Below are positions 9,556 through 18,168 of a DNA stretch of 64,000 bases, one piece after another (positions within the stretch are counted from its first letter, which is position 1; each line of letters begins with the position of its first letter). Origin of the DNA: an unidentified eubacterium SCB49 (lineage in GTDB: Bacteria; Bacteroidota; Bacteroidia; Flavobacteriales; Flavobacteriaceae); contig ABCO01000003.1 of the NCBI GenBank assembly GCA_000170815.1, positions 310,001-374,000 of the forward strand, written 5' to 3'. The notes under the pieces are model-generated. The model saw only the letters and a list, made by a program, of their open reading frames with translations, did no database searches and was not told where the DNA came from. The position numbers and the translations under genes are program-made.

Positions 9556-10320
9556 TTAATCCCAGCGTGTATGATTCATACTATTCCTTTTCCAGTAATA
9601 CGCCATTATAAATCCAAATAACGCACCTCCTATATGCGCCCAATGCGCAATTCCGAAAGGAGAACCTGTTACTCCAAAAAATAAATCTCCAGCAATCATT
9701 AGTGGTATAAAGTACTTTGCCTTAATCGGTATAGGCAGAAAAATTAACATCAGTTCAATATTTGGAAACATTAATCCAAACGCTACCAACACACCATAAA
9801 CAGCTCCAGATGCACCTACAGCAGTACCAGAATATGCGCTTAACATATTATTGTATGAATCTACATCTATTCCAGTTGGTAAATTAACGCTATACTGCCC
9901 CGCACTATTTGTTGCTACTTGACGCATAGAATCTGCCATCATTTCAAGCACTTGAGTATCTGTTAAACCAGTATTCATCATAGCTTCTAGACCTTGATGA
10001 AATGTAAAATAATTAACCCCAGTATGAACTAAAGCAGCACCTATTCCTGCCGAAAAATAAAAGAATAAAAACTTTTTTGTTCCCCAGCGTGCTTCTAAAG
10101 GAGACCCAAAAGCAAATAACCCATACATATTAAATAAAATATGAGCAAAACCACCATGCATAAACATATGTGTGATAGGTTGCCATACTTGAAATTGTTC
10201 ATTCTCAAAATAGTAAAGAGAGAATAATCTGTATGCTAGGTTATCATATAATAAAGTCCCAACAAAAAATACAATGTTAATTATAATTAACCATTTAACC
10301 GTTTCGGTAATCCTTCCCAT
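9556..10320 (-). CDS. Rhomboid family intramembrane serine protease (second copy)
   Basis: 254 residues. It shows the HMFMHGGFAHILFNMYGL motif, the catalytic Ser171 in VGASGAVYG and His229 in HWAHIGGALFGF. A hydrophilic loop of about 60 residues (105-165) lies between helices, absent from its neighbour. The ATG overlaps the mutL TAA by one base, so the two genes are co-translated. Sequence similarity to the next rhomboid is low outside the motifs, so this pair is old. Confidence 0.94.
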   Translation of the reverse strand: MGRITETVKWLIIINIVFFVGTLLYDNLAYRLFSLYYFENEQFQVWQPITHMFMHGGFAHILFNMYGLFAFGSPLEARWGTKKFLFFYFSAGIGAALVHTGVNYFTFHQGLEAMMNTGLTDTQVLEMMADSMRQVATNSAGQYSVNLPTGIDVDSYNNMLSAYSGTAVGASGAVYGVLVAFGLMFPNIELMLIFLPIPIKAKYFIPLMIAGDLFFGVTGSPFGIAHWAHIGGALFGFIMAYYWKRNSMNHTRWD

Positions 10321-12176
10321 TAATTAAATTTTTTATCAAAATCGTTTACATCCATCGTTATTAGTACAGGTCTATTGTCTGGTGAAACACTTGGTTCCTT
10401 ACAAGCAAATAGCTGATGTACTAAATGTTCTTGTTCACCTTTATGCATTGCAACGCCCGTTTTTACCGCCATACTTTTTGCCATACTTTTTGCAAGCAAA
10501 TCATTTAAACTAAACGAAGCGTCTGGCACTTCATTTTGAAGATCCAGAAGCAATTGGTTTAATATTTCTGTAGCTTGACTTTCTAAAACTGAAACAGGTA
10601 TACCACTCACCTCCACTTCATCATCCTTCCAGTTACTAAATACAAAACCTGTATGTTCTAACTGCTCTTTCACATTATTTAATGCCTTAACTTCTTTTGG
10701 CGTAAAAGATAAACACAAAGGAAATAATAACTGCTGGCTTACCGCCTCTTGTACCGTAATATTTTTTAATAATTCTTCGTACAACACACGCTGGTGTGCA
10801 AGATGTTGGTGTATTACTAATAAACCACTTTTTATCGGACTTATTATATACTTGTTTTGCAGCTGAAATGTGCCGTGTGTACTATCGTTTTCATTTTCAT
10901 CAAACAAACGTCCATTTTCTGGATCACTCTCAAACTGTAATTGAGTGGTATCAATTGTATCTGTTTCAATTTGTGTTTGTTCACTTTTTAAACCACTATA
11001 CAACGCTTCCCAGGCTGGTTCTTTTTCTCTTTTGTACGGAAAACTTATGTTTTTTTGTTTTGATTCCGTTTTAAAAGGGTTAAAATCTCTATCTACTTCT
11101 ATGGTAGGAGCTTTTGGCACCTTTTTACTGTACTCATATGGCGTATCAAAACCATTATCTTTATTAAAATCAAGAACAGGTGCTATGTTAAACTGACCTA
11201 AACTGTGTTTTATAGTCGCTCTAAGCATTGCATAAATGGCGTGCTCATCATCAAACTTGATTTCTGTTTTTGTAGGGTGGATATTTATATCTATAGATTG
11301 CGGATTGACGTCTAAAAATAAAAAATAACCTGGCTGTGTACCATCTTTTACTAACCCTTCATAAGCAGCGGTTACCGCATGGTGCAAATAATGACTTTTA
11401 ATAAATCTATTATTCACAAAAAAATACTGGTCTCCCCTACTTTTTTTAGAAAACTCTGGTTTAATGACAAAACCATTTACTTTTAAAATATCGGTCTCTT
11501 CTGTAACAGGAACTAACTTTTCATTAGTTTTTGTTCCCATTATATTAACAATACGCTGACGAAGGTTAGAACTTGGTAGCTTAAACACATCACTCCCGTT
11601 ATTAATCATTGTAAAACCAAGATTAGGATGCGCTAGCGCTACGCGATGAAATTCATCAATTATATGGCGAATTTCTACCGTATTACTTTTTAAAAAATTG
11701 CGACGTGCTGGTATATTATAAAATAGATTTTTTACAGAAATCGTAGAACCTTTAGGTGTAACAACTATTTCTTGACTAGTTACTTCACTACCTTCAATGC
11801 AAATTTGAGTACCTACATCATCTTCTTCTGTTTTAGTTTTTAACTCTACGTGAGCTATGGCAGCTATAGAAGCTAATGCTTCTCCTCTAAAGCCTTTAGT
11901 GTGTAAATTAAATAAATCTTCTGCAGCCTTAATCTTTGACGTTGCATGACGCTCAAAAGCAAGACGTGCATCTGTGACATTCATACCTACCCCGTCATCA
12001 ATAACTTGAATAAGCGTTTTTCCTGCATCTTTAATTACAAGAGTGATGGTAGAAGCTCCGGCATCTATAGCGTTCTCTAACAGCTCTTTAACTACAGAAG
12101 CAGGTCTTTGAACAACTTCTCCTGCAGCGATTTGGTTAGCAACGTGATCCGGTAGTAACTGGATGCGATTGGTCAT
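10320..12176 (-). CDS. mutL: DNA mismatch repair protein MutL
   Basis: 618 residues. The N-terminal GHKL ATPase is complete: QIAAGEVVQRPASVVKELLEN (catalytic Glu), IDDGVGM, FERHATSK, TKGFRGEALASI. A linker (about 340-440) leads to the C-terminal dimerisation domain. There the endonuclease motif D-Q-H-A-x2-E-x4-E reads H-Q-H-L-x2-Q-x4-E at 456-467, and the second metal-binding region is also divergent (SPDNRPVLI). It is thus probably a matchmaker ATPase without nuclease activity. It couples MutS mismatch recognition to downstream excision. Confidence 0.96.
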   Translation of the reverse strand: MTNRIQLLPDHVANQIAAGEVVQRPASVVKELLENAIDAGASTITLVIKDAGKTLIQVIDDGVGMNVTDARLAFERHATSKIKAAEDLFNLHTKGFRGEALASIAAIAHVELKTKTEEDDVGTQICIEGSEVTSQEIVVTPKGSTISVKNLFYNIPARRNFLKSNTVEIRHIIDEFHRVALAHPNLGFTMINNGSDVFKLPSSNLRQRIVNIMGTKTNEKLVPVTEETDILKVNGFVIKPEFSKKSRGDQYFFVNNRFIKSHYLHHAVTAAYEGLVKDGTQPGYFLFLDVNPQSIDINIHPTKTEIKFDDEHAIYAMLRATIKHSLGQFNIAPVLDFNKDNGFDTPYEYSKKVPKAPTIEVDRDFNPFKTESKQKNISFPYKREKEPAWEALYSGLKSEQTQIETDTIDTTQLQFESDPENGRLFDENENDSTHGTFQLQNKYIISPIKSGLLVIHQHLAHQRVLYEELLKNITVQEAVSQQLLFPLCLSFTPKEVKALNNVKEQLEHTGFVFSNWKDDEVEVSGIPVSVLESQATEILNQLLLDLQNEVPDASFSLNDLLAKSMAKSMAVKTGVAMHKGEQEHLVHQLFACKEPSVSPDNRPVLITMDVNDFDKKFN

Positions 12177-12182
12177 AGGGTA

Positions 12183-12461
12183 TTATGAAAAAATAGAAAG
12201 ATCAAAATCAATGATCCATAAAAATAAGATTACAAAAACAAGTATTAATAGTAAGATGGTTCTATTAGCACCTCTAGTGCTAGATTCTTTAAATTCAGAA
12301 AGTGCTTGGTTAAAATTACCTTTTATTCCTTTATTTGCTCCTACTGTGTGACGATACTTGTCAAACTTTTGTTCCATAGCAAAAGGAGACCCTTCTTTAT
12401 CATTTTCATAATAACGAGGAGCGTAACCAAACTTTTTATTTGTGCGTTTTAAAAATCCCAT
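12183..12461 (-). CDS. Small conserved membrane protein
   Basis: 92 residues from the ATG at 12461 (MGFLKRTNKKFGYAPRYYENDKEGSPF); the frame is open for 24 more codons but that part looks non-coding. The N-terminal half is hydrophilic and basic. One strong transmembrane helix (ILLLILVFVILFLWII) lies near the C-terminus. No known domain is recognised. It ends 6 bp before mutL and probably belongs to that operon. Confidence 0.75.
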   Translation of the reverse strand: MGFLKRTNKKFGYAPRYYENDKEGSPFAMEQKFDKYRHTVGANKGIKGNFNQALSEFKESSTRGANRTILLLILVFVILFLWIIDFDLSIFS

Positions 12462-12672
12462 AGTAATATTGTTTAGTAAAAATAGACAAAATGAACAGGA
12501 CTTAAAAGTGCCTGCCCTTGTTCTTTTAAACAATTACTGTTCCAATGTTATATCTAAGAGAAAGAAGATAGTCTAATAGACTTGTAAAGCAATGATTACC
12601 TAATAATAAAGTCTAGAAAAAAGTTTAGAGAAATAAAATTTCTGAATTAAAAACTTCTTGCTATGCTATTAT

Positions 12673-13170
12673 TTAAAACTTAGCATCTTTTCGCAATTGT
12701 GCCATTTTAATAGCTGCAATAGCTGCTTCAGTTCCTTTATTTCCGTGAATTCCACCACTACGATCTAAAGACTGTTGCTTGTGGTTATCTGTAAGTACGC
12801 AAAAAATTACAGGAATATCACTCTGTATATTAAGATCTTTGATTCCTTGAGTAACACCGTCACAAACAAAATCAAAATGTTTTGTTTCACCTTGTATTAC
12901 AGAACCTATAGCTATAACAGCATCCAGCATATCATAACTCTGTTGCATTTTTTTACAACCATAAATAAGCTCAAAGCTTCCAGGAACATTCCATCGTACA
13001 ATGTTTTCTTTTATACCTCCGCAATCTAATATTGCGTCAAAAGCTCCCTGAAAAAGACCTTCTGTTACATCATCATTCCATTCAGAAACAACAATCCCAA
13101 ACCGAAAATCTTTCGCGTTTGGGATTGTTGCTTTATCGTATTCTGATAAATTTTTATTTATTGTAGCCAT
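12673..13170 (-). CDS. ribH: 6,7-dimethyl-8-ribityllumazine synthase
   Basis: 165 residues, normal length. It makes lumazine from 5-amino-6-ribitylamino-uracil and dihydroxybutanone phosphate in riboflavin synthesis, as a cytoplasmic icosahedral or pentameric enzyme. Visible motifs are FGIVVSEWNDDVTEGLFQGA, the substrate-binding VPGSFELIYGCK, IAIGSVIQGETKHFDFVCD with the catalytic His, and PVIFCVLTDNHKQ. The conserved GNKGTEAA loop near the end is present. Confidence 0.97.
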   Translation of the reverse strand: MATINKNLSEYDKATIPNAKDFRFGIVVSEWNDDVTEGLFQGAFDAILDCGGIKENIVRWNVPGSFELIYGCKKMQQSYDMLDAVIAIGSVIQGETKHFDFVCDGVTQGIKDLNIQSDIPVIFCVLTDNHKQQSLDRSGGIHGNKGTEAAIAAIKMAQLRKDAKF

Positions 13171-13230
13171 ACTTTAAATTCGCATTAGCGTATATCGTTT
13201 AGTATTCAGTTTTCCTAAAGATGTATCTCT

Positions 13231-13994
13231 TTAGTTCATTGCCTCTGCCATACCTAAATAAGCAGTTGCTTTAGTTGCCTCAGCTGCATTAGGATACTTT
13301 TCAGTTAATGTTGTTAAATGCTTTACTGCAACACTTGGCTTACCTAAATCTAAAGCTGTAACACCAGCTTTAAGTAAAAAGATAGGTGAAGAAAATTCAT
13401 TATCAACCATTGTAGCTGCTTCCTCATAATACTTAAGCGCATCTTCTTTTGATTTAACTGAACAAAAGCATCACCTAAAGCACCTTTTGCTACAGGTCCA
13501 ACCACTGTACCTTCACCATTAAAATCGTCTAAGTATTTGATTGCATTAGAATAGTCATTCATATTTAAGTAAGAAACACCAGCGTAATACTTTGCCATAT
13601 TTCCTGCATCTGTACCGCCATATTCATTAATGATATCTAACATCCCTAATTTTCCTTGACCTCCATTTAATGAACGCAAGTATAAAGAATCTGCAACATC
13701 TGCTGTTAATGCTTGCTCGTAGTATTTTTGAGCTTGATAAATTTCATTAGAAGCTTCTAATTCTTTTGGCTTTTGGATAAACTGCTCAAAAGCTAAATAT
13801 CCTAAAACGCAAATTGCCACAGCTCCTACAAAACCTAAAATCACTTTTTGGTTTTTCTCAACCCAAGCCTCTGTCTTTGATGCACCTTCATCTAAAGTGT
13901 TAAACACTTCTGCTGTTGCGCTTTCATCCACAATCTCCTCTTGCTTCTCAACCTTAGTTGTAGGTTTATATCCTCTTTTTTTATATGTAGCCAT
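13231..13994 (-). pseudogene. Membrane-anchored TPR protein with a -1 frameshift
   Basis: The first frame reads a basic N-terminus, one membrane helix (VILGFVGAVAICVLGYLAF, about 54-72) and TPR-like helices, then loses sense after QLNQK near 13447 and would stop at 13350. The other frame continues smoothly (EDALKYYEEAATMVDNEFSS ... TAYLGMAEAMN) to a TAA at 13231-13233. The span is 764 bp; one added base gives 255 codons. The slip is in an A4 run (T4 at 13447-13450), where five would keep the frame. It resembles YfgM-type tetratricopeptide proteins. It could be a real mutation or a homopolymer sequencing error. Confidence 0.85.
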
Positions 13995-14067
13995 AATATT
14001 GGTTTATTGTCGGGCAAAAATAAAATTTTTATATCAATTTAAAAGATAAATTATTCCTTATTTTAGA

Positions 14068-14075
14068 TATTTTTG
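14068..14075 (+). promoter_or_regulatory. Putative -7 box of the recF promoter
   Basis: TATTTTTG fits the Bacteroidetes sigma-A -7 consensus TAnnTTTG. It lies 69 bp before the recF ATG. No convincing -33 TTTG was seen at the right spacing. Confidence 0.45.
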
Positions 14076-14144
14076 CAAACCACTTTTTTTGCTTCGGAAA
14101 TATGAATTCCCAAACACAAATTACGTCGCAAACCACTGAAAAAT

Positions 14145-15224
14145 ATGATATTAAACAGTCTTTCTCTTTTAAATTATAAAAACTTTGAAGTCCAAACTTT
14201 CGAGTTTGACCCAAATATTAATTGTTTTACAGGCCATAATGGCGTAGGAAAGACCAACGCATTAGACGCAATTTATCATTTAAGCTTTGGGAAAAGTTAT
14301 TTCAATCCAATTACAAGTCAAAATATTAGACACGGAGAAGAATTTTTTGTCGTAGAAGGCCAATATATTAAAACAGATCGTCCAGAAAAAATAGTGGTAA
14401 GTGCTAAAAAAGGACAAAAAAAAGTGATTAAACGAAACGGAAAAGCTTACGATAGATTTAGTGATCACATAGGTTTTTTACCTTTGGTCATCATCTCTCC
14501 AGCAGACAGAGATTTAATTATAGAAGGTAGCGACACTCGTAGAAAATTTATAGATGGGGTAATTTCACAGGGAGATTCGTTGTACTTAAAAGATATTCTT
14601 TCTTACGGAAAAATACTTGTACAACGCAATTCACTATTAAAGTACTTTGCCGCCAACCATACCTGGAATAAAGACAACTTAGCGATTTATGACTTGCAAC
14701 TAAGTGAACTAGGCGAACGCATACATAAAAGCAGAAAAGAATTTTTAAAAGAGTTCACTCCTATTTTTTTAGAAAAATATAAAGCAATCTCTAGCGGAAC
14801 CGAAACGGTAGGTCTTGATTACAAAAGCCAACTTAATGAAGATCGCATGGAGCATTTATTACAGCAAAATGTGCATAAAGACAAGATGTCTCAATACACC
14901 TCTGTAGGGACCCATAAAGACGATCTTATATTTACTATTGATGAACACCCTATTAAAAAGTTTGGAAGCCAAGGACAACAAAAATCTTTTTTAATTGCCT
15001 TAAAACTAGCACAGTTTGAGTTTATTAAAAATGTACACAAAGTACACCCTATTCTACTCTTAGATGATATTTTTGACAAACTAGACGAAGAACGCGTAGC
15101 GCATATTATTAAACTGGTAGACGATGAAAACTTTGGACAGCTCTTTATTAGTGACACACATGCAGACAGAACTGAAGCCGTTGTAAAAAAGGTAAGTCAG
15201 AGTTATAAGTTTTTTAAATTGTAA
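14145..15224 (+). CDS. recF: RecF recombination mediator
   Basis: 359 residues, typical. It is an SMC-like ATPase that helps load RecA at single-strand gaps. Walker A is GHNGVGKTN at 30-38. The family motif [33 protein letters not shown] is split over 100-135; the signature [18 protein letters not shown] and Walker [15 protein letters not shown] are near the C-terminus. It is divergent from the TPR gene. A lipoprotein and a DciA-like gene follow on the same strand. Confidence 0.96.
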   Translation: MILNSLSLLNYKNFEVQTFEFDPNINCFTGHNGVGKTNALDAIYHLSFGKSYFNPITSQNIRHGEEFFVVEGQYIKTDRPEKIVVSAKKGQKKVIKRNGKAYDRFSDHIGFLPLVIISPADRDLIIEGSDTRRKFIDGVISQGDSLYLKDILSYGKILVQRNSLLKYFAANHTWNKDNLAIYDLQLSELGERIHKSRKEFLKEFTPIFLEKYKAISSGTETVGLDYKSQLNEDRMEHLLQQNVHKDKMSQYTSVGTHKDDLIFTIDEHPIKKFGSQGQQKSFLIALKLAQFEFIKNVHKVHPILLLDDIFDKLDEERVAHIIKLVDDENFGQLFISDTHADRTEAVVKKVSQSYKFFKL

Positions 15225-15299
15225 GACTAGAAGATTCTGTTTGTAATTTTATACATAGATATTTAAAAAAATAATATAAAACCGAATAACATAATTTCA

Positions 15300-15722
15300 A
15301 TGAAAACAAACAGCATTTATACCCTTGTTATTTTTGCCATAGCTATACTTAGCAGCTGTACCTCACCTATGGAACCAGAAGATTTAAATGGTTACTGGGA
15401 GATCGAAAGTGTTACATTACAAGATGGCTCTAAAAAAAGCTTTACAGTGAACCCTGTAGTTGATTTTATAGAACTGGAGAATAAAAATGGAACCCGAACT
15501 AAAGTGAAACCACAATTTGATGGTACATTTGTTAGTAATGGCGCCACAGAAAAGTTTACTATAGAAGCTTCAAATGCACTAATTTTAACCTACACCACTC
15601 CCTATGATACATGGGAAGAAACAGTGTTGTCTTTATCAGAAAACAAAATGACCGTCAAAAACAAAGACAAAAAGATATACACTTACAAAAGATTTATCCC
15701 TTTCAGTCAAAAAAACAAGTAA
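15300..15722 (+). CDS. Lipocalin-like lipoprotein
   Basis: 140 residues with a lipoprotein signal peptide (YTLVIFAIAILSSC, lipobox Cys20). The rest starts with LNGYWEIESVTLQDGS, typical of small lipocalin-like or copper-resistance-NlpE-like beta barrels of Bacteroidetes, and continues with alternating strands. Function unknown, anchored in an envelope membrane. The stop codon is one base before the next ATG, so it is co-transcribed with the DciA-like gene. Confidence 0.8.
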   Translation: MKTNSIYTLVIFAIAILSSCTSPMEPEDLNGYWEIESVTLQDGSKKSFTVNPVVDFIELENKNGTRTKVKPQFDGTFVSNGATEKFTIEASNALILTYTTPYDTWEETVLSLSENKMTVKNKDKKIYTYKRFIPFSQKNK

Positions 15723-15723
15723 T

Positions 15724-16020
15724 ATGGCAAAAAGAAACACAGAAGAACGTGATATCAAAAGCGTTTTACAAGAGTTTATCAAAACCAATAGACTGGATCA
15801 AGGTTTAGATCAAGTTTCGGTAACACAGGCTTGGGAATCTGTAATGGGACCTCCAATTGTAAAATACACTACAGCAGTTGTATTAGACCGCAACACACTA
15901 TACGTCTCTTTAAGCTCATCTGTATTACGTGAAGAACTTAGCTACGGTAAGTTAAAGATTATTGACTTATTAAACAGGAACATGCAAAAAGAGGTCGTTA
16001 GAAAATTGGTATTGAGATAA
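15724..16020 (+). CDS. DUF721 (DciA-like) protein
   Basis: 98 residues. The block VTQAWESVMGPPIVKYTTAVVLDRNTLYVSLSSSVLREELSYGKLKII is the DUF721 core. DciA, the longer form of this family, is the ancestral loader of the replicative helicase. The short Bacteroidetes version has only this domain. Its place next to recF fits a replication or repair role, but this is inference. Confidence 0.88.
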   Translation: MAKRNTEERDIKSVLQEFIKTNRLDQGLDQVSVTQAWESVMGPPIVKYTTAVVLDRNTLYVSLSSSVLREELSYGKLKIIDLLNRNMQKEVVRKLVLR

Positions 16021-16061
16021 TTAGCATATCAAATTACAGACAGAAAACCACTTCTATCAAC

Positions 16062-16178
16062 ATGCTGTATTATTTATCTAGTCTGCTAAAAGTAAATTTT
16101 CCAGTTAGGTTTTCATTTATAAAATTTCCTATTAAAAAAACACAAGCACAAGAGACTGACAAAAAACAAGCGCTTTAA
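16062..16178 (+). CDS. Possible small ORF, 38 residues
   Basis: An ATG-to-TAA frame with a hydrophobic first half and a basic, polar end (KKTQAQETDKKQAL) lies after the DUF721 gene and before the terminator. It has no known family, no promoter and no clear ribosome binding site. It may be chance in AT-rich DNA. Confidence 0.2.
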   Translation: MLYYLSSLLKVNFPVRFSFIKFPIKKTQAQETDKKQAL

Positions 16179-16197
16179 ATTATTAAGCTATATTCAC

Positions 16198-16235
16198 AAA
16201 AAAACCCGCTTCTTAATAAGAAGCGGGTTTTTTAA
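16198..16235. terminator. Bidirectional rho-independent terminator
   Basis: Arms AACCCGCTTCTT and AAGAAGCGGGTT around AAT, with A and T runs on both sides. It serves the recF operon (+) and the converging yajC gene (-). Confidence 0.92.
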
Positions 16236-16254
16236 TATGTATAAAATGAGATAA

Positions 16255-16548
16255 TTATTTCTCTTTGGTAACTAAAGGCTTGTTTAACTTAGCACTCATA
16301 TCCATTGATAAAGCAGAAGTTTCAAACTTTAATTTTCCTGCACCAGATTCTAAAATACAAGTTCCATCTGTATTTAAATCTAATATTTTACCGTGTAGAC
16401 CACTTTTAGTAACTACTTTATCTCCTTTTTTTAACTCATCAGCAAATGCTTTTTCTTTCTTTTGCTTTTTCATTTGCGGGCGTATCAAGAAAAGATACAT
16501 CACTGCAAATAAAAGGATCATTGGTAAAAAACTTGTAATATCTCCCAT
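16255..16548 (-). CDS. yajC: YajC, Sec translocase accessory subunit
   Basis: 97 residues. One N-terminal membrane helix (FLPMILLFAVMYLFLI) is followed by RPQMKKQKKEKAFADELKKGDKVVTKSGLHGKI, the YajC signature. It associates with SecDF-YidC at the inner membrane. The C-terminal cytoplasmic tail is short. The DUF1573 gene lies 22 bp upstream on the same strand, and both probably belong to the nusB operon. Confidence 0.95.
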   Translation of the reverse strand: MGDITSFLPMILLFAVMYLFLIRPQMKKQKKEKAFADELKKGDKVVTKSGLHGKILDLNTDGTCILESGAGKLKFETSALSMDMSAKLNKPLVTKEK

Positions 16549-16570
16549 TATAAATGTATTAAGTTTAAGC

Positions 16571-17044
16571 TTATTGAATTACGCCAGCAGGTGCTGCTGC
16601 ATCTGGAGCATTTACAAACGCTTTGATATTAATTGTTTCTTTTCCAGCAGCAGTGTTAGCAGTAACCGTTACTGTTTTACTTACTTGGTTTTTTCCACTA
16701 CCATTAAATTTAACTAAAAGCTCACCTTCAGCACCAGGTGCTATTGGTTCTTTTGTATATTCTGGTACAGTACATCCACAGCTAGATTTTGCATCTACAA
16801 TTACTAGTGGCGCATTACCTGTATTTTTAAATGTAAATACATGCTCAACTGGAGTTCCTTGTGCGATAGTTCCAAAATCGTGAACCGATGTAGCAAATTC
16901 CATTTTAGGAAATTTACCCGCTGTTGCATCACGATCTGCAGCTTCAGCTACATTGTCTTGATTTACTTTTTCTGCTGCATTATCTTTACAAGATGTAAAC
17001 GTAAAAGCAGCTAATACTGCTACTAATAAAATTGATTTTTTCAT
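16571..17044 (-). CDS. DUF1573 lipoprotein
   Basis: 157 residues with a lipoprotein signal (LLVAVLAAFTFTSC, Cys19). The DUF1573 domain (about 48-145) has FATSVHDFGTIAQGTPVEHVFTFKNTGNAPLVIVDAKSSCGCT in sections, a beta-sandwich related to ASPM/SPD-2/Hydin-like domains with a conserved CGC. Function unknown; common and periplasm-facing in Bacteroidetes. A paralog lies at 49516-49980. The nusB-DUF1573-yajC order is typical of Flavobacteriaceae. Confidence 0.92.
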   Translation of the reverse strand: MKKSILLVAVLAAFTFTSCKDNAAEKVNQDNVAEAADRDATAGKFPKMEFATSVHDFGTIAQGTPVEHVFTFKNTGNAPLVIVDAKSSCGCTVPEYTKEPIAPGAEGELLVKFNGSGKNQVSKTVTVTANTAAGKETINIKAFVNAPDAAAPAGVIQ

Positions 17045-17098
17045 AATTGTAATATTATATTTTTTTTAAGCGCCGTAAAAATACTAAATATTTACGTT

Positions 17099-18043
17099 TT
17101 AAAGAAGCCCTCGCCCTATTTTATTAAGTTCTTTTGAAGCTGTTAATTCCTTAACAATCTTATCTAAAATACCATTAATAAAAATACTACTTTTTGGAGT
17201 AGAGTATTCTTTTGAAATTTCTAAATATTCGTTAATGGTTGCTCTAGTTGGAATTGATGGAAAATATAAAAACTCTGCAATTCCCATTTTGATAATAATC
17301 AAATCTATGTCTGCAATTCGGTCTTGATCCCAATTAGGTGTTTTACCATCTACCATATTAGAAAGTCGTTCTTCATTAAGAACTACCTTTCTAAATAAAT
17401 TTGTAGCATATTCGCGATCATCTTCATTTTTATATAAATCTGGAATCAAAGAAGATTCTACGTTTGAGTCTTTTAGCTTGTTTAATACTTTTACCAATGC
17501 TGTATTAACAATCGCAAAATCATCTACCCAAGTAAGTCGCTTATCTTCTAGATAGTCATACAACTTATCATTAGGTGCAATGACCTCCTTATATACTCTT
17601 ACAGCAAACTCTTTATCGTCCTTAAAAGATGGCGACTGTAATTTTAGATAACTAGCATAAAAATCACGATTACGTAAATCATTAAGTAAGATTGTGATAT
17701 ACTCGTCATCTAATGACCAATAGTCTAATTTTCTATTATGTATCGTTTCTTGTAAACCTTGATGGTGAGCTATCAAATCTATCAATTTATTATCGATAAA
17801 ATTTCTACTTGGATTTTTTTCCAAGTCTGTAGCAAGGTGTTTTAACTGAGATTTTTTTATAAATGCCTCATCATGCTTTTGCATCTCTACGAGCACTTGT
17901 AGTAAAAGCACATATAGGTCGTGCATTTGGTCAATACTATAGTGTAAAAACTTTTCTTGTTTGTCCAGGTCTCGATTTTCAGTCTGGTCAAAAGCATAAA
18001 TAGATTGTACAACTTTTATACGTATATGTCTTCTGGTTAGCAT
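17099..18043 (-). CDS. nusB: Transcription antitermination factor NusB, long form
   Basis: 314 residues from the ATG at 18043 (MLTRRHIRIKVVQSIYAFDQ); a further upstream start would add 25 residues of unlikely sequence. The E. coli protein has about 139 residues: here the RNA-binding start is followed by a long helical insertion, and the NusB core lies in the last ~140 residues (FAIVNTALVK ... RIADIDLIIIKMGIAEFLYFPSIPTRATINEYLEISK). It acts in rRNA antitermination with NusE. The 5' leader carries a TTTCCGAAGT motif near 18066. Confidence 0.93.
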   Translation of the reverse strand: MLTRRHIRIKVVQSIYAFDQTENRDLDKQEKFLHYSIDQMHDLYVLLLQVLVEMQKHDEAFIKKSQLKHLATDLEKNPSRNFIDNKLIDLIAHHQGLQETIHNRKLDYWSLDDEYITILLNDLRNRDFYASYLKLQSPSFKDDKEFAVRVYKEVIAPNDKLYDYLEDKRLTWVDDFAIVNTALVKVLNKLKDSNVESSLIPDLYKNEDDREYATNLFRKVVLNEERLSNMVDGKTPNWDQDRIADIDLIIIKMGIAEFLYFPSIPTRATINEYLEISKEYSTPKSSIFINGILDKIVKELTASKELNKIGRGLL

Positions 18044-18168
18044 ATTTAAAAGAACTTTTTTTTGTACTTCGGAAACAGTTATAATCCAAATTACGGGTCT
18101 ATAAAAAAAACAGCGCATAAGGATTTCTTATGCGCTGCAAATATAAGGTTATTTATTGCTAAATAAGT

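Noticed and set aside
16265..16717. 150-codon ORF antisense to yajC and DUF1573
   Set aside because: Both minus-strand genes are recognised families; this frame is a shadow.
18044..18118. 25-codon extension of NusB
   Set aside because: The extension is antisense-like and unrelated to NusB; MLTRRHIRIKVVQ is the standard start.
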